64,000 bases of DNA from Paraescarpia echinospica (Eukaryota > Annelida > Polychaeta > Sabellida > Siboglinidae). The DNA is taken from NCBI GenBank assembly GCA_020002185.1, contig CM034541.1, forward strand, positions 34,099,852 to 34,163,851, in the 5' to 3' direction. Positions 1 to 11,204 of this stretch are shown here, one piece after another. Each line of letters opens with the position of its first letter. Position 1 is the stretch's first letter. Position numbers and translations under genes: made by a program. The notes below the pieces were generated by a model. It searched no databases, was not told the origin of the DNA, and saw only the letters and a list, made by a program, of their open reading frames with translations.

Positions 1-586
1 CCATAGACGTAGTACTAGTCTAGTGCCATCAGCCTGCCCGGTTTTTACTCCCACCACCGTCATAAACCACAAACTCAACATCAGTTACACCAGCATTCTG
101 ATTTAATGTGGGCACATACTATAATAAAATGGAGCGCAAAAGACACCTTAGTTCAGCTACCGTTTTCTTTGTTTTTTTCTCCGAGTTTCACTTGTCTCCC
201 AAACCCAGTTACCGTTTGGGTGCCATGTTACATGAATGTCTAGATTTCTAGCATGTCGAAACTCCGCAAGGTGTCACCATTGGAGACACCGGGGATCCCG
301 CGGGAATATTCCATGATTGGACAACTGACAAGTGATGTCATCCACGTTGTCCAATGGAGTTAATTCCAAGAGGTAAATCCTAACCGGCCCACAATGACTA
401 AACGATGTTGCTACAAGTCTGCGATTTTGCAGGAATATAACGACGCTGAATATATCGCGAAAGAATGAAAAAAAATGGGCGCAGGAAATAGCTATGAGGC
501 GGCAATTTCAGCATATTTTTGGCGAGGCAGCATAGAAAAACGGCAAGGCGGCCCACCTCACTTGTCATATACCAGGGGAAACACTG
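1..586. mobile_element. hAT-like non-autonomous element, family 2, cut by window edge
   Basis: The right end carries the terminal sequence CAGTGTTTCCCCTGG (reverse complement, ending at 586), a hAT-style terminus. About 560 bp, including the segment with 'ggagacaccggggatcccgc', recurs at 22497-23056 with the same end, so this is one family in two copies. The element interrupts the LINE reading frame that resumes at 587: the residues AMTYGAETWALT are followed directly by element sequence. No transposase is visible. The left end is outside the window. hAT assignment rests on terminus style and is moderately sure. Confidence 0.6.
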
Positions 587-2262
587 AGTGAGTGCCCATG
601 TTTCCGCGCCGTATGTCATCGCTGGAAGTACGCATGAGTTCAAGATTTGTCTCTTCAAGCAGGTTCCAAAAGTTACCCTTGAAGATGTCATGGTGCTTGG
701 GAAATGCTGTCCAGCCGGCAGTCATCCTTCTTTGAATCTCCTTGTCTTGGTTTTTGTCTCTGAAACTGTATCGCTGTCCCAGATAGATGTAGCTTTCAAC
801 GTTCTCTATCTGCGTCATATTTATATATATTGGTGTGTCATTTTCTAGCATCACTTTTGTCTTTGAGATGTTCTTGAGACATTGTTTTTCCCTTTCATCA
901 GCTAGCTCCTGCAGCATGTTTTGTAGTTCTTGTGGTGAAGTAGCGCATATGAGTATGTCGTCGGTGAAGCAAAGATGGCTGAGATATTCTCCGTCTATCA
1001 TCAAGCGTCTGGTTTCCCAGGTCAGTCTTTGGAATATGCTTTCGAGTGTTGCCGTGAACAGCTTGGGCGATATGGTGTCACCCTGTCGTACTTCTCTCTT
1101 GATGTTGATCTTGTTCTTTTTGTGTAGGTGGACTGTCACCGAGCTGTTGGTGTAGATGTCTTTCAGGAGATCGATGTACATATCTTCTATCCCCTGTTCT
1201 TGAAGGGAGGTCAGTATTGCTTGAGTTTGCACCGAGTCGAAAGCCTTCTCGTAGTCGACGAAAGTGATGAAGAGTGGGATATTATACTCTCGGCACTTCT
1301 CTTTCAGTTGGTTTACAACGTGTATGTGGTCTGTCATTGAGTACCTGCTTCTGAATCTTGCTTGCTCTTGTGGTTGGTTTTCGTCCAGTGTCTTCTCTAG
1401 TCTATTCGTTAGTATCCTTGTGAGTAATTTGTAGATGTTTGATAACAGACATATCGGTCTGTAATTCTTTAAGTCTTTCTTATTTCCCATCTTGAAGATT
1501 ATCACCATCTTTGCATTCTTCCAAGCGGTGGGTATTCGTCTTTCTGATAAGCATTTAGTATACAGCTTAGCCAGTGTCTTCGAGATGATATCTTCTCCTG
1601 CTTTTAATGTTTCGTTGTTTAAATGGTTGTTGCCTGATGTCTTCCCATTCTTCATATCTCTTAGCGCAGCTTCCACTTCCCATGGTGTTATCTCTGGTAC
1701 CTCTTTTGGGTCGGTGTGAATTATGGTACTCTGTCATATAGCTCGGTGTAAAATTCCTCTATTCGTTCCATGATCATATCTTGGTCTTGTATTTCTCTAC
1801 CCTGCTTGTCTGGAAGTGTAATCAGTCTGTCTCGGCCTAGTGCCTGTGTTCTTGCTTTCTTCAGGCTCTTTGATGACATAATCGTTTCGTGTCTGATCTC
1901 TTGTTTGTACTTTCTGATGTCCTCCTTCGCTTTCTTTTTGATGGTCTTGCATATTTCTGCGTACTCTATTTGTTTTTACGGTCGCTGTTATCCACCATTT
2001 CTCGTCATTTCTTCATTAGTGCTCATGTCGGTGACGATATTCTCATCATTACATGCCTGTTGATTGCTTTGGCTACACTTGTTGCACTTAGTTGGATCAT
2101 CTCAGTGATGTTTTCACTTATGGTGTCGATGTCGTCTAGTTCCTGTAGTGTCTCAAATCAAATTCCCAGTTCGAGTTGGAATTCGATCTTTTTTCTTCTG
2201 ATTTGTGTGGTATCTACACTCGGTGGTCTCTTGTTTACCAACTTCTTCCTCTCAGCCTTGGT
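587..2262 (-). pseudogene. RTE-type LINE reverse transcriptase domain (degraded)
   Basis: The longest open stretch (1676 down to about 587) encodes a recognisable RT core: NYRPICLLSNIYKLLTRILT, then motif A FVDYEKAFDSV, motif B RQGDTISPKLFTATLE, motif C FTDD and the C-terminal AMTYGAETWALT. The RQGDTISPKLF wording is typical of RTE-clade elements. Motif C of this family is normally FADD; the A-to-T change, stops in the 1700-2260 linker and the hAT insertion at 586 indicate an inactive copy. The 1700-2262 part encodes the connector between endonuclease and RT, including VNKRPP. It is non-functional as a host gene. Confidence 0.85.
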
Positions 2263-5210
2263 CTGGGCCTCACCCAGAGACCCATCCACCCGTCATTTTG
2301 ACGGGTAAAATTAGAAAATCACGATTTTGGACGGGTTAAATTTATTGTGGACGGGCCCGCCAGGCTGGCCCTTCCATATCCATCCATGCCGTATTTTTGC
2401 GCTGGACAGCCCAGCCCGTCCATGCCATTTTTATGACGCCATTGAAACTGCCGCGAAGCCAGTTACAAAATCTACTGAGATTGGTTTTGAAAATCGACCA
2501 CCCGGATCGCCTGGCCAGCTGCCCGACACTCGCTTGAAACCAATTAAGGCCTCGACTTGCTAGGGTAATTGTCACCTAACCGTTAGCGGTGGTTGTTTGA
2601 AAAGCAGGCAACACTTGCGTAGACCAAATAATCAGGGTGGGGAGTTCCAATAAGCACACGTCGATTACGACGAGGCTCGATTGGACAGTTTATTGAACTG
2701 ATTCGGTGATGTTACGCAGGCACCAATTGAGTGTATTGCTGTAATTATTAGTGCCTGGGAAGAACCCGCTCTTTCCGTTCCCAAACGATTTCCTAGACGT
2801 AATTGTAACCGCATCAAAGGCACCGGCGACCACTAACAGACAACAGTGACTAACTAGCATTACCACATCGGCCGCTGCAGCTGTTGGATCTGGCCAGATC
2901 TGGTGCAAAACTATGACAAACCACCGGTCACGCAGTCCTTACATTGTTCAGTCCGCGTTAAATGATACATATTTAATATCATTGGAACGACAACATAACA
3001 TTATTTACAATGGTATAACATTTTTAGAAGTATTCCTTTATTTGACGAACTTGTCGTCCGTGATTTAGCGAAAATGCGCGCTAAGAATTTCATGCCGACG
3101 GCGCGTCGCGAAGGTACGGTTTTGGCAAAAACACAGGTCGCGGCAAATCGAAAACCCACACTTGTAATCATATTTGGATCGTATGGTTTTTAATCAACCA
3201 ACGAGGAGATGTGTTGGTGTTCACTGTTGCAGGGATGCCTACCATTACGGATTCTTCGTATTCATTACGGAAATTCACCTCAGATTACGGCATATTACGG
3301 AAACTGCCGCCGTATTACGGGAATACAAATATCCGACTACAAAAAATGATACACATTCAAGAATTGCTAAATCTATAAATACTGCTGCTCGAGATGCCCT
3401 GAAGAAACTGTCTCATTCACTTGTTACAATTCATCAACACATTTAATCCACTACAAGTTCTACAAAGTCAGTACGTGACTTCATCCATTGCTGTGCCTGT
3501 GTACAATGTTACAACTTTGACTGCCACCAGCCTGCTGATGACTGCCGCAGCATGTGGCATGTGAGCATATTATTATCAATGTCATTAATGCGCGTCTAGA
3601 CATTAATAAAATGTACAAGTGTAGAATTATAATAATAGTGAAAAAAATAAATGTAGATGACGTTAGGTAGAATAATTAAATTACATTAAATAGTTATGGT
3701 TTTCTGAAAGTTATGGATATAATTATAAAATGTCTTAGAATAATATAAAATCAGTATTATAATTGTTGTAATTGCAATATAAAACTATACATTTTTTATT
3801 GAAAGGTTTTTATTTGAATACAACAATTTAACTTTGTCATTGATTGTTAGTAATGGTTATAATGTTCCTGCTGTGTGTTGTAAATTTAAAAGCTTGTTGG
3901 ATGATTATTGGCTATTCACTGGCGCTGTCTTTCTCACGGTGATGCTCTACAGACGTAAACACTTGGACATGTCTGGCCATGCAGGCACTTTGACAGCTGT
4001 AATTAACACAATGTAACTTATTGGATGTTGCTAAACAAGCATCCCTTTGAAGTGCTAACGACAGGAGTTACAGTGTAGCAACACAATAATTTTGTAGAAA
4101 CAAAGTATATCTACTTTTGATGATTAAATGAGCAACTTCCTGGATTCCCAGGCACCGTCAACAGGCTGGACTTGTCACGGTATCTACTTCAGAGAAAGGT
4201 TTGATTGGCAACCTTGAGGACCAGGGAACAAGGAACAGGGAGGATCATTATGGAAATTGTTTTTGTCAGGTAGGCAGCCCTGACTGTTGATGTTACACGA
4301 AATCGATGCCGTCAGAAAAACAAAAGTTACGATCAGTTGAAGTGTAAACATGTCGGTTTACCTATTTTATCGCCCAATATACAACGTCGTGCATCACCGA
4401 TGCCATTTGACAGTTTTCCACTATTCAAATTATGTATGTTGTGTGATAATTAAACATGATTTACAAGTGCGGAAACTAGATTTTGTTCGATGATGTTGCA
4501 TAATTTTAAAACAAGATTGCGATAATCAGCCTGCAGTGGAGCATGCAGGCTGCACGTGCGACGACTGTGCTAGATTTAGTTACGTCTGCGCTATTTTTAG
4601 GGCATTGCCGTGGCGAATCCCGTTCGTCGCGCGTTGTTTGGTCGCGTGTTGGGTGGTCAAAGGCATGGAGCTACGCTTACTAATTAAATTAATTAATGTC
4701 TTGACTGATTTATAGTTAAACAATTGAAACATTCACAGCAACATGAATACACAATGTTTTAATTAATAACTGTAACTGATTTTATAAATAAAAAAAAATC
4801 GAACTGTAGTATTTCTAATATTATTATGATACTTGTACAAAAAAAATCGAATGCTTTAAAATTCCAAATATTAGCTTCCATAGTCTATCAGACCTTGTAT
4901 ACAATTTGTATACACACATTTTAAATGTATAAACAAATTGGCATTCCACATTAAATACCGGGGTATGTTTGCTAAATTGTTTTTTGAAAATTGTGGCAAT
5001 TAAATGTGTTCTAATGAAACAACTTATATGTGATATATTGTACGCGGCATTAAAATGTGAATAATATGCTTTGAACAAAAAATATACATACAAATTAGGA
5101 ATTCTCATTCAATGCGTTCGATCGCACGTCCGATCGCATGTCCGACCGTGCTTTGTAGGATGTCGAAAAAAAATTGGACTGGCAAAAATTTGATCCTGGG
5201 TGAGGCCCTG
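2263..5210. mobile_element. hAT-like non-autonomous element, family 1, copy 1 (~2.95 kb)
   Basis: Ends are inverted copies of (CA)GGGCCTCACCCAG. The right flank is cttggtgt (5211-5218) and the left flank cttggt (2257-2262), a slightly eroded 8-bp target duplication inside a LINE codon series. It is collinear with 12058-15017 over the whole length with few differences. Subterminal 'gacggg' motifs recur several times in the first 100 bp, as in hAT transposase-binding regions. The longest open frames are under 100 codons and none resembles a transposase, so it is non-autonomous. Part near 3235-3320 repeats 'attacgg'. Confidence 0.85.
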
Positions 5211-5530
5211 CTTGGTGTCCAGTTTGATGTTGCTCATTACTATTCTGTGGTCACTTCCAATGTTGACTTGGTTGATGATAGTTACGTCAGTGACCATGTC
5301 TGGCCTGTTTGTCAGGATGTAGTCAGTTTCGTTCTTCATTTCTCCATTTGGGTTTTTCCATGTCCATCTCCTCCCTGCTTTCTTCTGGAACATGGTTTTC
5401 ATGATTTTGTACTTTCTTGGTGTTGTTCTCACACCTAGGCCAAATTTGCCTGTTGCCGTTTCCGAAATGTTTGTTCGTTTCCCTACTTGCGCATTAAAGT
5501 CTCCCATCACTATCATGTAGTGGGTTGGCT
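5211..5530 (-). pseudogene. RTE-type LINE APE endonuclease fragment
   Basis: The minus-strand frame encodes the C-terminal half of an AP-endonuclease-like domain: MIVMGDFNAQVG (the catalytic GDFN segment), then ETDYILTNRPDMVTDV and NIGSDHRIVMSNIKLDTK, with the catalytic SDH motif present. It is the N-terminal partner of the RT block at 587-2262. The domain start is missing: coding similarity stops near 5530. Residues after LDTK in the open frame are hAT terminus, not protein. Confidence 0.85.
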
Positions 5531-6555
5531 TAACCCTTAATGATCTGTAAATATGATTCACCAAAAAACATTTGATTAATAATTATCAACAGGGTTGTTC
5601 AATTTAAATCATTTGATTTAAATCATTGATTTAAATTGTGATTTAAATCACTAAAAAAAGACACATTGATTTACGATTTTTAGTCCTTTAGATGGGCCGA
5701 AGGTCCAACAGACTTATGCCATCACTCTGCGTTTGCCAGGCGTTGTTAGCTGCCATATCTCAGAAACCGTTCACCAACTTTTTCTCTAATTTTGCATAGA
5801 CATATCTTAGGGTACTGTCATTGTTGCCAACAGTAGTTCAGCAACTACAGTCTAGGGCGCAGTAGCTTGTCTTTTTGGCCACTGTGCACGAGAAATCTGT
5901 ATTTGATTGAATCATTCTAAGGGCCCCAAAATGCTCAATTTTCTTACTAAAATTAATTCTCTACTGCTGCAGAAGCTAGCTGCTGCCTAGCCACTGAGCT
6001 CTATAACTAGCTGGCTGGACACCCTTATCTCTGATCACTGGGCTGGCTGAGTGGATCAGACTGTAATTGTGAATTGGCTGGGCTCCTGCCATTGTAATGA
6101 GGCTCATGGATGTTTAAATAAATCAGTAGACCAGAATAGTGAACTCTTTAGAAGTGATATAATTGGCTGGATGACTGTAAAACTACATGGCATTATGGCA
6201 TAAACAACCTTTAACTGTGCTACATGCGAGATTGCAGCTCACCAACTGTCCTGCAAGGTTTCTACAACCACTGGAAATCGGCATAAATAGCAGAGCATCG
6301 GGATAAATTTCTACAGTATTTTTAATAACACATTAACTAATATATACAATTTTCACGAAACGGTCTACTTGAATATTTTATTTCCAGGTGAATCTTCACT
6401 GGCATGCATATAGTCTCCACTAAACATGTCAACATTTTACTTCCATCATAACCCTTAATGATCTGTAACTGTGATTCACCAAAAAACATTTCATTATTAA
6501 TTACAAACTCACAATATAATCCAAAGGACTTCAGAACCTCTTGGCTTATTTTTAG
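5531..6555. repeat. Dispersed non-coding repeat ('TTTTTAGTCCTTT' family), copy 1
   Basis: Begins with a short stretch shared with 6450-6490 ('cccttaatgatctgta'), then ATTTAAATC iterations at 5600-5650, then a segment starting 'tttttagtcctttagatggg' near 5676. The same segment (cagaaaccgttc, aatttttgcataga-like, aagaaatctgtatttgattg) recurs at 55964-56340 and 59203-59870. The end ('aacctttaactgtgctacat' to 'ccaaaggacttcag') recurs at 60590-60930. The ends look loosely inverted (tttttagtcc and ggcttatttttag), which suggests a non-autonomous DNA element, but no target duplication was confirmed. Confidence 0.6.
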
Positions 6556-7127
6556 ATTACAAACACACATTTGTGTTTGTAGAATGCTGTATTATTATGG
6601 TACGGAAGCTGGCATCCAAATAATACAGTTATATACCTTATTCATGTGTAGCTTGTTCACTTACTATTGTTTCTCAGATGTTATGTCATAATGCACATAC
6701 TGTTGTGTTCTGTTGTTCAAACACTAAGCCATTTGACTACCAGCACATTGACCCTGGTTACAAGTAGAATTCACACAACATGAAAGTGTGACAATCTTAT
6801 GACATTGTGAGCAACTTTACAATAAGTTGTCTTCATAAACATTAACAATACCCCACGTACAATTAAACACATGCTACCAGTTATATTTATATTCACTACC
6901 AGATATGCACCTGATATAAATATATATATATTCCTGACTGCAGATAAGTAGAGTCAAATCAGGAGCCACTTCTGACCAGTGAATCCAAAACTAGTGATCC
7001 AGCCAGCAGCATTTAATATGTCAACTTACAAGTATAATAGTTACGGGTTTGCAGAGTGTAACTCATGCAAGACAATCCATTGTAGTGGATATATGCTGAA
7101 GGTTCCTGTAAAGTCATTCTGTCTGGA
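6556..7127. other. Non-coding stretch, nothing recognised
   Basis: AT-rich sequence with a short (TA)n run near 6920. I see no gene, RNA or repeat that can be named. Confidence 0.5.
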
Positions 7128-7600
7128 ATGATTCATCTCCTACCCAATTCCTGTCCTACCCATCATCTCCTATCCAATTCCTGTCCTACCCATCATCTCC
7201 TACCCAATTCCTGTCCTTACCCATCATCTCCTACCCAATTCCTGTCATACCCATCATCTCCTACCCAATTCCTGTCCTACCCATCATCTACCCAATTCCT
7301 GTCCTTACCCATCATCTCCTATCCAATTCCTGTCCTACCCATCATCTACCCAATTCCTGTCCTACCCATCATCTCCTACCCAATTCCTGTCCTTACCCAT
7401 CATCTCCTACCCAATTCCTGTCATACCCATCATCTCCTACCCAATTCCTGTCCTACCCATCATCTACCCAATTCCTGTCCTTACCCATCATCTCCTATCC
7501 AATTCCTGTCCTACCCATCATCTCCTACCCAATTCCTGTCCTACCCATCATCTCCTACCCAATTCCTGTCCTACCCATCATCTCCTACCCAATTCCTATA
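7128..7600. repeat. Minisatellite, ~30-bp unit, about 16 copies
   Basis: Units alternate between a 30-bp form (catctcctacccaattcctg plus tcctacccat) and shorter 27-28 bp forms lacking 'ctc' or carrying an extra t. Many full units are multiples of three, which leaves a long open frame that is a by-product and not a gene. Confidence 0.95.
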
Positions 7601-9200
7601 AATAGTTGTGTTATGCAAGACACTTTGGTCCTGGACATTCCAGTTGGTCGACCTCTTACTAACAGGATACAAAATTATAACACAAGCATAACAAGACCCA
7701 GAAATTACTCTGCCAAAGAACTGGTTATTAAAATGTCTGTATTGATCACCTGTAACATGCAAAATCTACGCTTCCACCTTGTTCTGTTCTTGTTTCTCTT
7801 CTCGTACCATATCCACCCCTGATATATGTTCTGGAAACAAAATGTCAACATACCTAATAAATATTAGATTTGCTACCCATGTTCCAAAACATGAATATTT
7901 TCCTAATGTTGATTACATTTCATGCATAGAAAAGAGTTCAAATTATTTATAGGAAGAGCAAAACTAAATTTAAAAAACAATGCATTCCATTATGGGAAGA
8001 TTGAATCAAGGAATAACTACTCTACCTAAGTCAGTACGTATTTTGTTACATGTATCATTGTAAAATGCATTGCTGGATCGATCAACTCATTTGTACTAGT
8101 GATCCAAGTTCATGCATTGCATAATTCCGTGGCAAGACGGTGTCATCGCTGTTTTTCTAAAACCTAAGATGTTTATATTGAATGATGACATGCCAACCAC
8201 CTTTACTCATTGCTACTGTCGGTTTAACATAAACCTTAATCGATGCAATCAAACAGAAGATAACAAAGACACAAAAGGCTACGGGGCACTGAACTGTCTG
8301 AACAAGGCAATGCACGAATTTAGGACACGTAACCTAGACAATAGCAATTGATGAACTTGAACTTACCACTAATACTAACTATTGGAACCAGTTCAAATTA
8401 TGTTCAATGCATGTATATGGAATGTCTAATTAAGTAATTAGCTCGTGTCGTTGTAACTGTAAGACATATTCTCAAATGCTTTGGTTAGTTTGCTCCCCGA
8501 CTGCATCCATTCTATTCTCGGTGCAGCAGTGCCAGTGGCCAGCGCCATTGGCTACGCACGATTCGATTGTCCTTATGCAAATAAATTTATTTTAACAGCG
8601 TGATTTACATAACAAGCAAACCTATGTATTTGCAATCTAACTATGCAAGCACTTAGCTACATGTCAGTGTTTCTATTTAATAAAAACCAGACTTTATCGT
8701 CCACTTATCTCATTTGTTTAGCCTGTCTGCGTGTTTACTGTTTGCAACATGAGCGAGACATCGTTTATAATCTCGAGTTTGATCGGAAGATAAAAAATTG
8801 ATCAACATCTTGGGAAACCCCATCTTCGTTGTTTGTTAGCAAATGCATCATTTATAAAAAATAACGTCACAAAGTGACACATAATATAGCAAGTATACTA
8901 ATAAGCAAATATTGTTCATGGTATACATTCACTTTCCTAAAATGCGTTAAAAATGGTAATTAAGTCAGAATGCAACTTTATGCACTTCTTTCATAGGTGC
9001 TGTCAGAAATATGAGTACAATAATTACAAGACCATTAGTATGTTCTGAAATCTTATTACCAATTGTTTTTATATGTATAATAGAATGTTTTTATGAAAAC
9101 TTTTATTATATTTCCCTCGCTATGCATCAGAATGAGATTGAGCCTGGTAGCCTGTGGATGATGGACAGTTTTAATCATGAGTGTTCTGTTGTTCCTGCAG
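7601..9200. other. Intron or upstream region before first APBA coding exon
   Basis: No open frame with recognisable homology. It ends with a good 3' splice site (tgttgttcctgcag, AG at 9199-9200), so at least one non-coding 5' exon of the APBA gene must lie upstream, here or outside the window; I could not locate it. Confidence 0.5.
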
Positions 9201-9255
9201 GTGACAGCAGTGAGGTGTGAAGCCATCTTGTCTGGCATGTGTTGTGGTCACAACA

Positions 9256-11204
9256 ATGTCGCTGGCTGAGGAAATAGTCGAGAAAGTGTGTGCCGCCTCC
9301 ATGGGTCCTGATGAACCACTGGATGGCACAGCGAAGGTAGAACGGTTCGAAGACAGCACCGACCTGAATGACGACCCTGACCTTCTGGGCGCAGTGGCAG
9401 CAGACGATCTTGACGAGATCAATGACAACCTGTCGGAGTTTGTCGACGACAATGTAAGTCTGGAGGTGAACTTTGGGGATGGGGGTTCGTGTCGCGCTAG
9501 TGACGTCAGTAGTCTCTCCTTCCAGAACATAATTCTGGATAATCCGGAGACTGTGCAGTATCAGGAGTCCATCGGCATCCGCTACCGTCGTGACAGTCTG
9601 TCCGAGAGCAGCACTTCGCCGCAGAATGAGTTTGCAGATTCGGCCGACTTCGATAGCCGCCTGGAGGACGATCTGGAACCACGGCCGGTGCTGTCGCCTG
9701 GCTACGATAATGTTGACATGGCAACAGGCAGCGAGACGGACGAGATAAACACAGGCACTATGAAGCGGCGAACTAAGATGTCGTGTGAGGCGGATAACAA
9801 AAACTGTGGTGACGACACATGTGCTACTAACAACGGTGGTGGGTGCAGCGGTGGTGGTGGGATGGGCAGTGCTACTAACTCGACTAACACCTATACTCCT
9901 TGCAATGATCGTCCTTACCATGGTCCTTTGCAGGAGAATGGCTCGCGGAAATCCAGCAAACGGGACGCGACATCCGGCCAGCAGGTGGCAGGTCACCAAC
10001 AGCACCCCCTAGTGTCAATGTCGGGTAACGTTTCCGACGGTGACTTTAGCAAGACCGATTTACTGCTGCGGAGTCCCGACGAGGAGGTCGCATCATCGAG
10101 GGAGACTACGCTAAAGAAACGTAACAGTCTGGAGATAAGAAACAACATACCGAATGTGAATGAGGTGAAGAGCTATGGTGAGACCACGGCCGTTGCATCA
10201 ATGGTCTCCAGTAACATGCTGGTGCAGGCCACCATGCCCAAGATGAAGAAGAAATCCCCCGGGTTGGCGCGGCGACTGCCGGACTCTGTCGCAGAATTCA
10301 TGGACCGTGACAGCTCCAGCTCGGAGCGTGATGAACAACCACTAGATGTCTCTGTAATCAGTGCGCAGAAGTACTTCGACCAGCGGTGTCAGAATGGGTC
10401 CGGGAACATGCCGCCATTAGTAAGCTCCGATGATGTGGGTAGGAGGATCATGGATGATGGTGATCAAGCCGGGCTAGATCTCGCATCACTCGAACAAAGC
10501 ATCGAAGTCGAGAATGAATACGACTATGTGAAATACGCACGCATCCAGCAGGGCAGCTCATACGTCGGAATGAGGCTCGCGTACTCGAAAAATTTGGTGA
10601 ACCACCCGGATGCTGCTGATGATCAGGCCGGGTACCCACTCGATATGAGCCGGGAAACATCCCCCGCAAAACAGACCCAACAACCTGTGGCGCCACCAAG
10701 CAATGGACTAGTCGCAGGCATGTTAAACGAAGATTTGTTGACGGAGATATCACTGAACGGCAGCAGCGATCAGGCCCAGAGCGAGGAACACAAACAGTTC
10801 ACTCTATCCCCAGAGGCGACGGAATGTGACAGTGCAGAAGTGGAGAGTGTTATCTCGGAGGAGGGAAAGTCGTCGTCTCTCAACGGCATGCCAGCAGTCG
10901 AAGATGGGCTCTCCAGCAGTCAGACCAGCGACGTAGAGGAGACCTTGGCCCACGATGCCATGCCCCAGCCAGCGGACATCCTGAAGCAACGCTGCAAGGC
11001 AGACATAGACTTGCAGCAGCATCTGACGGACAGCACGGGCCCGCCCTCTCCCTACCACGAGGAGACATTCGGGCGACGCAGACGTGCACTCGACTCAGCC
11101 ATCCGCGACATCCAGTCTGCCATCGAGAGGAGCAAGACTGTGCAGCCAGAGGGAACGCCACCCCCTCCCCAAGTGGTCGAAGACGAACCAATATGGGTGA
11201 AACG
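9256..11204 (+). CDS. apba1: APBA coding exon 1: disordered N-terminus with MID-like and CASK-binding motifs
   Basis: Start codon chosen at 9256 (MSLAEEIVEKV; A at -3): the frame is closed by TGA at 9211-9213, and the only longer start would be a GTG. The exon opens at 9201 after an acceptor, leaving 55 nt of 5' UTR in it. About 650 codons, mostly low-complexity: acidic clusters, Gly- and Asn-rich stretches near residues 195-215, and many Ser/Thr. Residues about 419-430 (EYDYVKYAR) are a tyrosine-rich island that by position matches the Munc18-interacting region of vertebrate Mints (inference). Near the end, ALDSAIRDIQSAIE is followed by DEPIWVKR, the I-W-V-x-R motif known to dock on the CASK CaM-kinase domain. 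The donor is AAACG|GTAGGA at 11204/11205, splitting the final arginine codon. Confidence 0.93.

Larger units (their letters stand above)
587..5530 (-). mobile_element. RTE-type LINE, dead, interrupted by two hAT insertions
   Basis: Minus-strand non-LTR retrotransposon in two blocks: endonuclease at 5211-5530 and linker plus reverse transcriptase at 587-2262. They were contiguous before a hAT element entered: the coding sequence around NIKLDTK and AERKKLVNKR joins cleanly across 2263-5210, and the 6-8 bp at the junctions (cttggt / cttggtgt) is duplicated. The 5' end is truncated near 5530, where an unrelated dispersed repeat begins. The 3' end is cut by a second hAT element at 586. Confidence 0.85.

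Noticed and set aside
3834..4016. 60-codon + frame conserved in both copies of the 2.95 kb hAT element
   Set aside because: Conservation follows from the recent common origin of the whole element; no domain or codon signal.
7128..7601. 157-codon + frame of LLPNSCPTHH repeats
   Set aside because: Produced by a 30-bp minisatellite whose unit is a multiple of three; no other coding sign.
9217..9255. Upstream start for the APBA protein at 9217
   Set aside because: It is GTG, with TGA in frame just before it; the ATG at 9256 has a suitable context.
9175..10005. 276-codon minus frame
   Set aside because: Antisense shadow of the large APBA coding exon.
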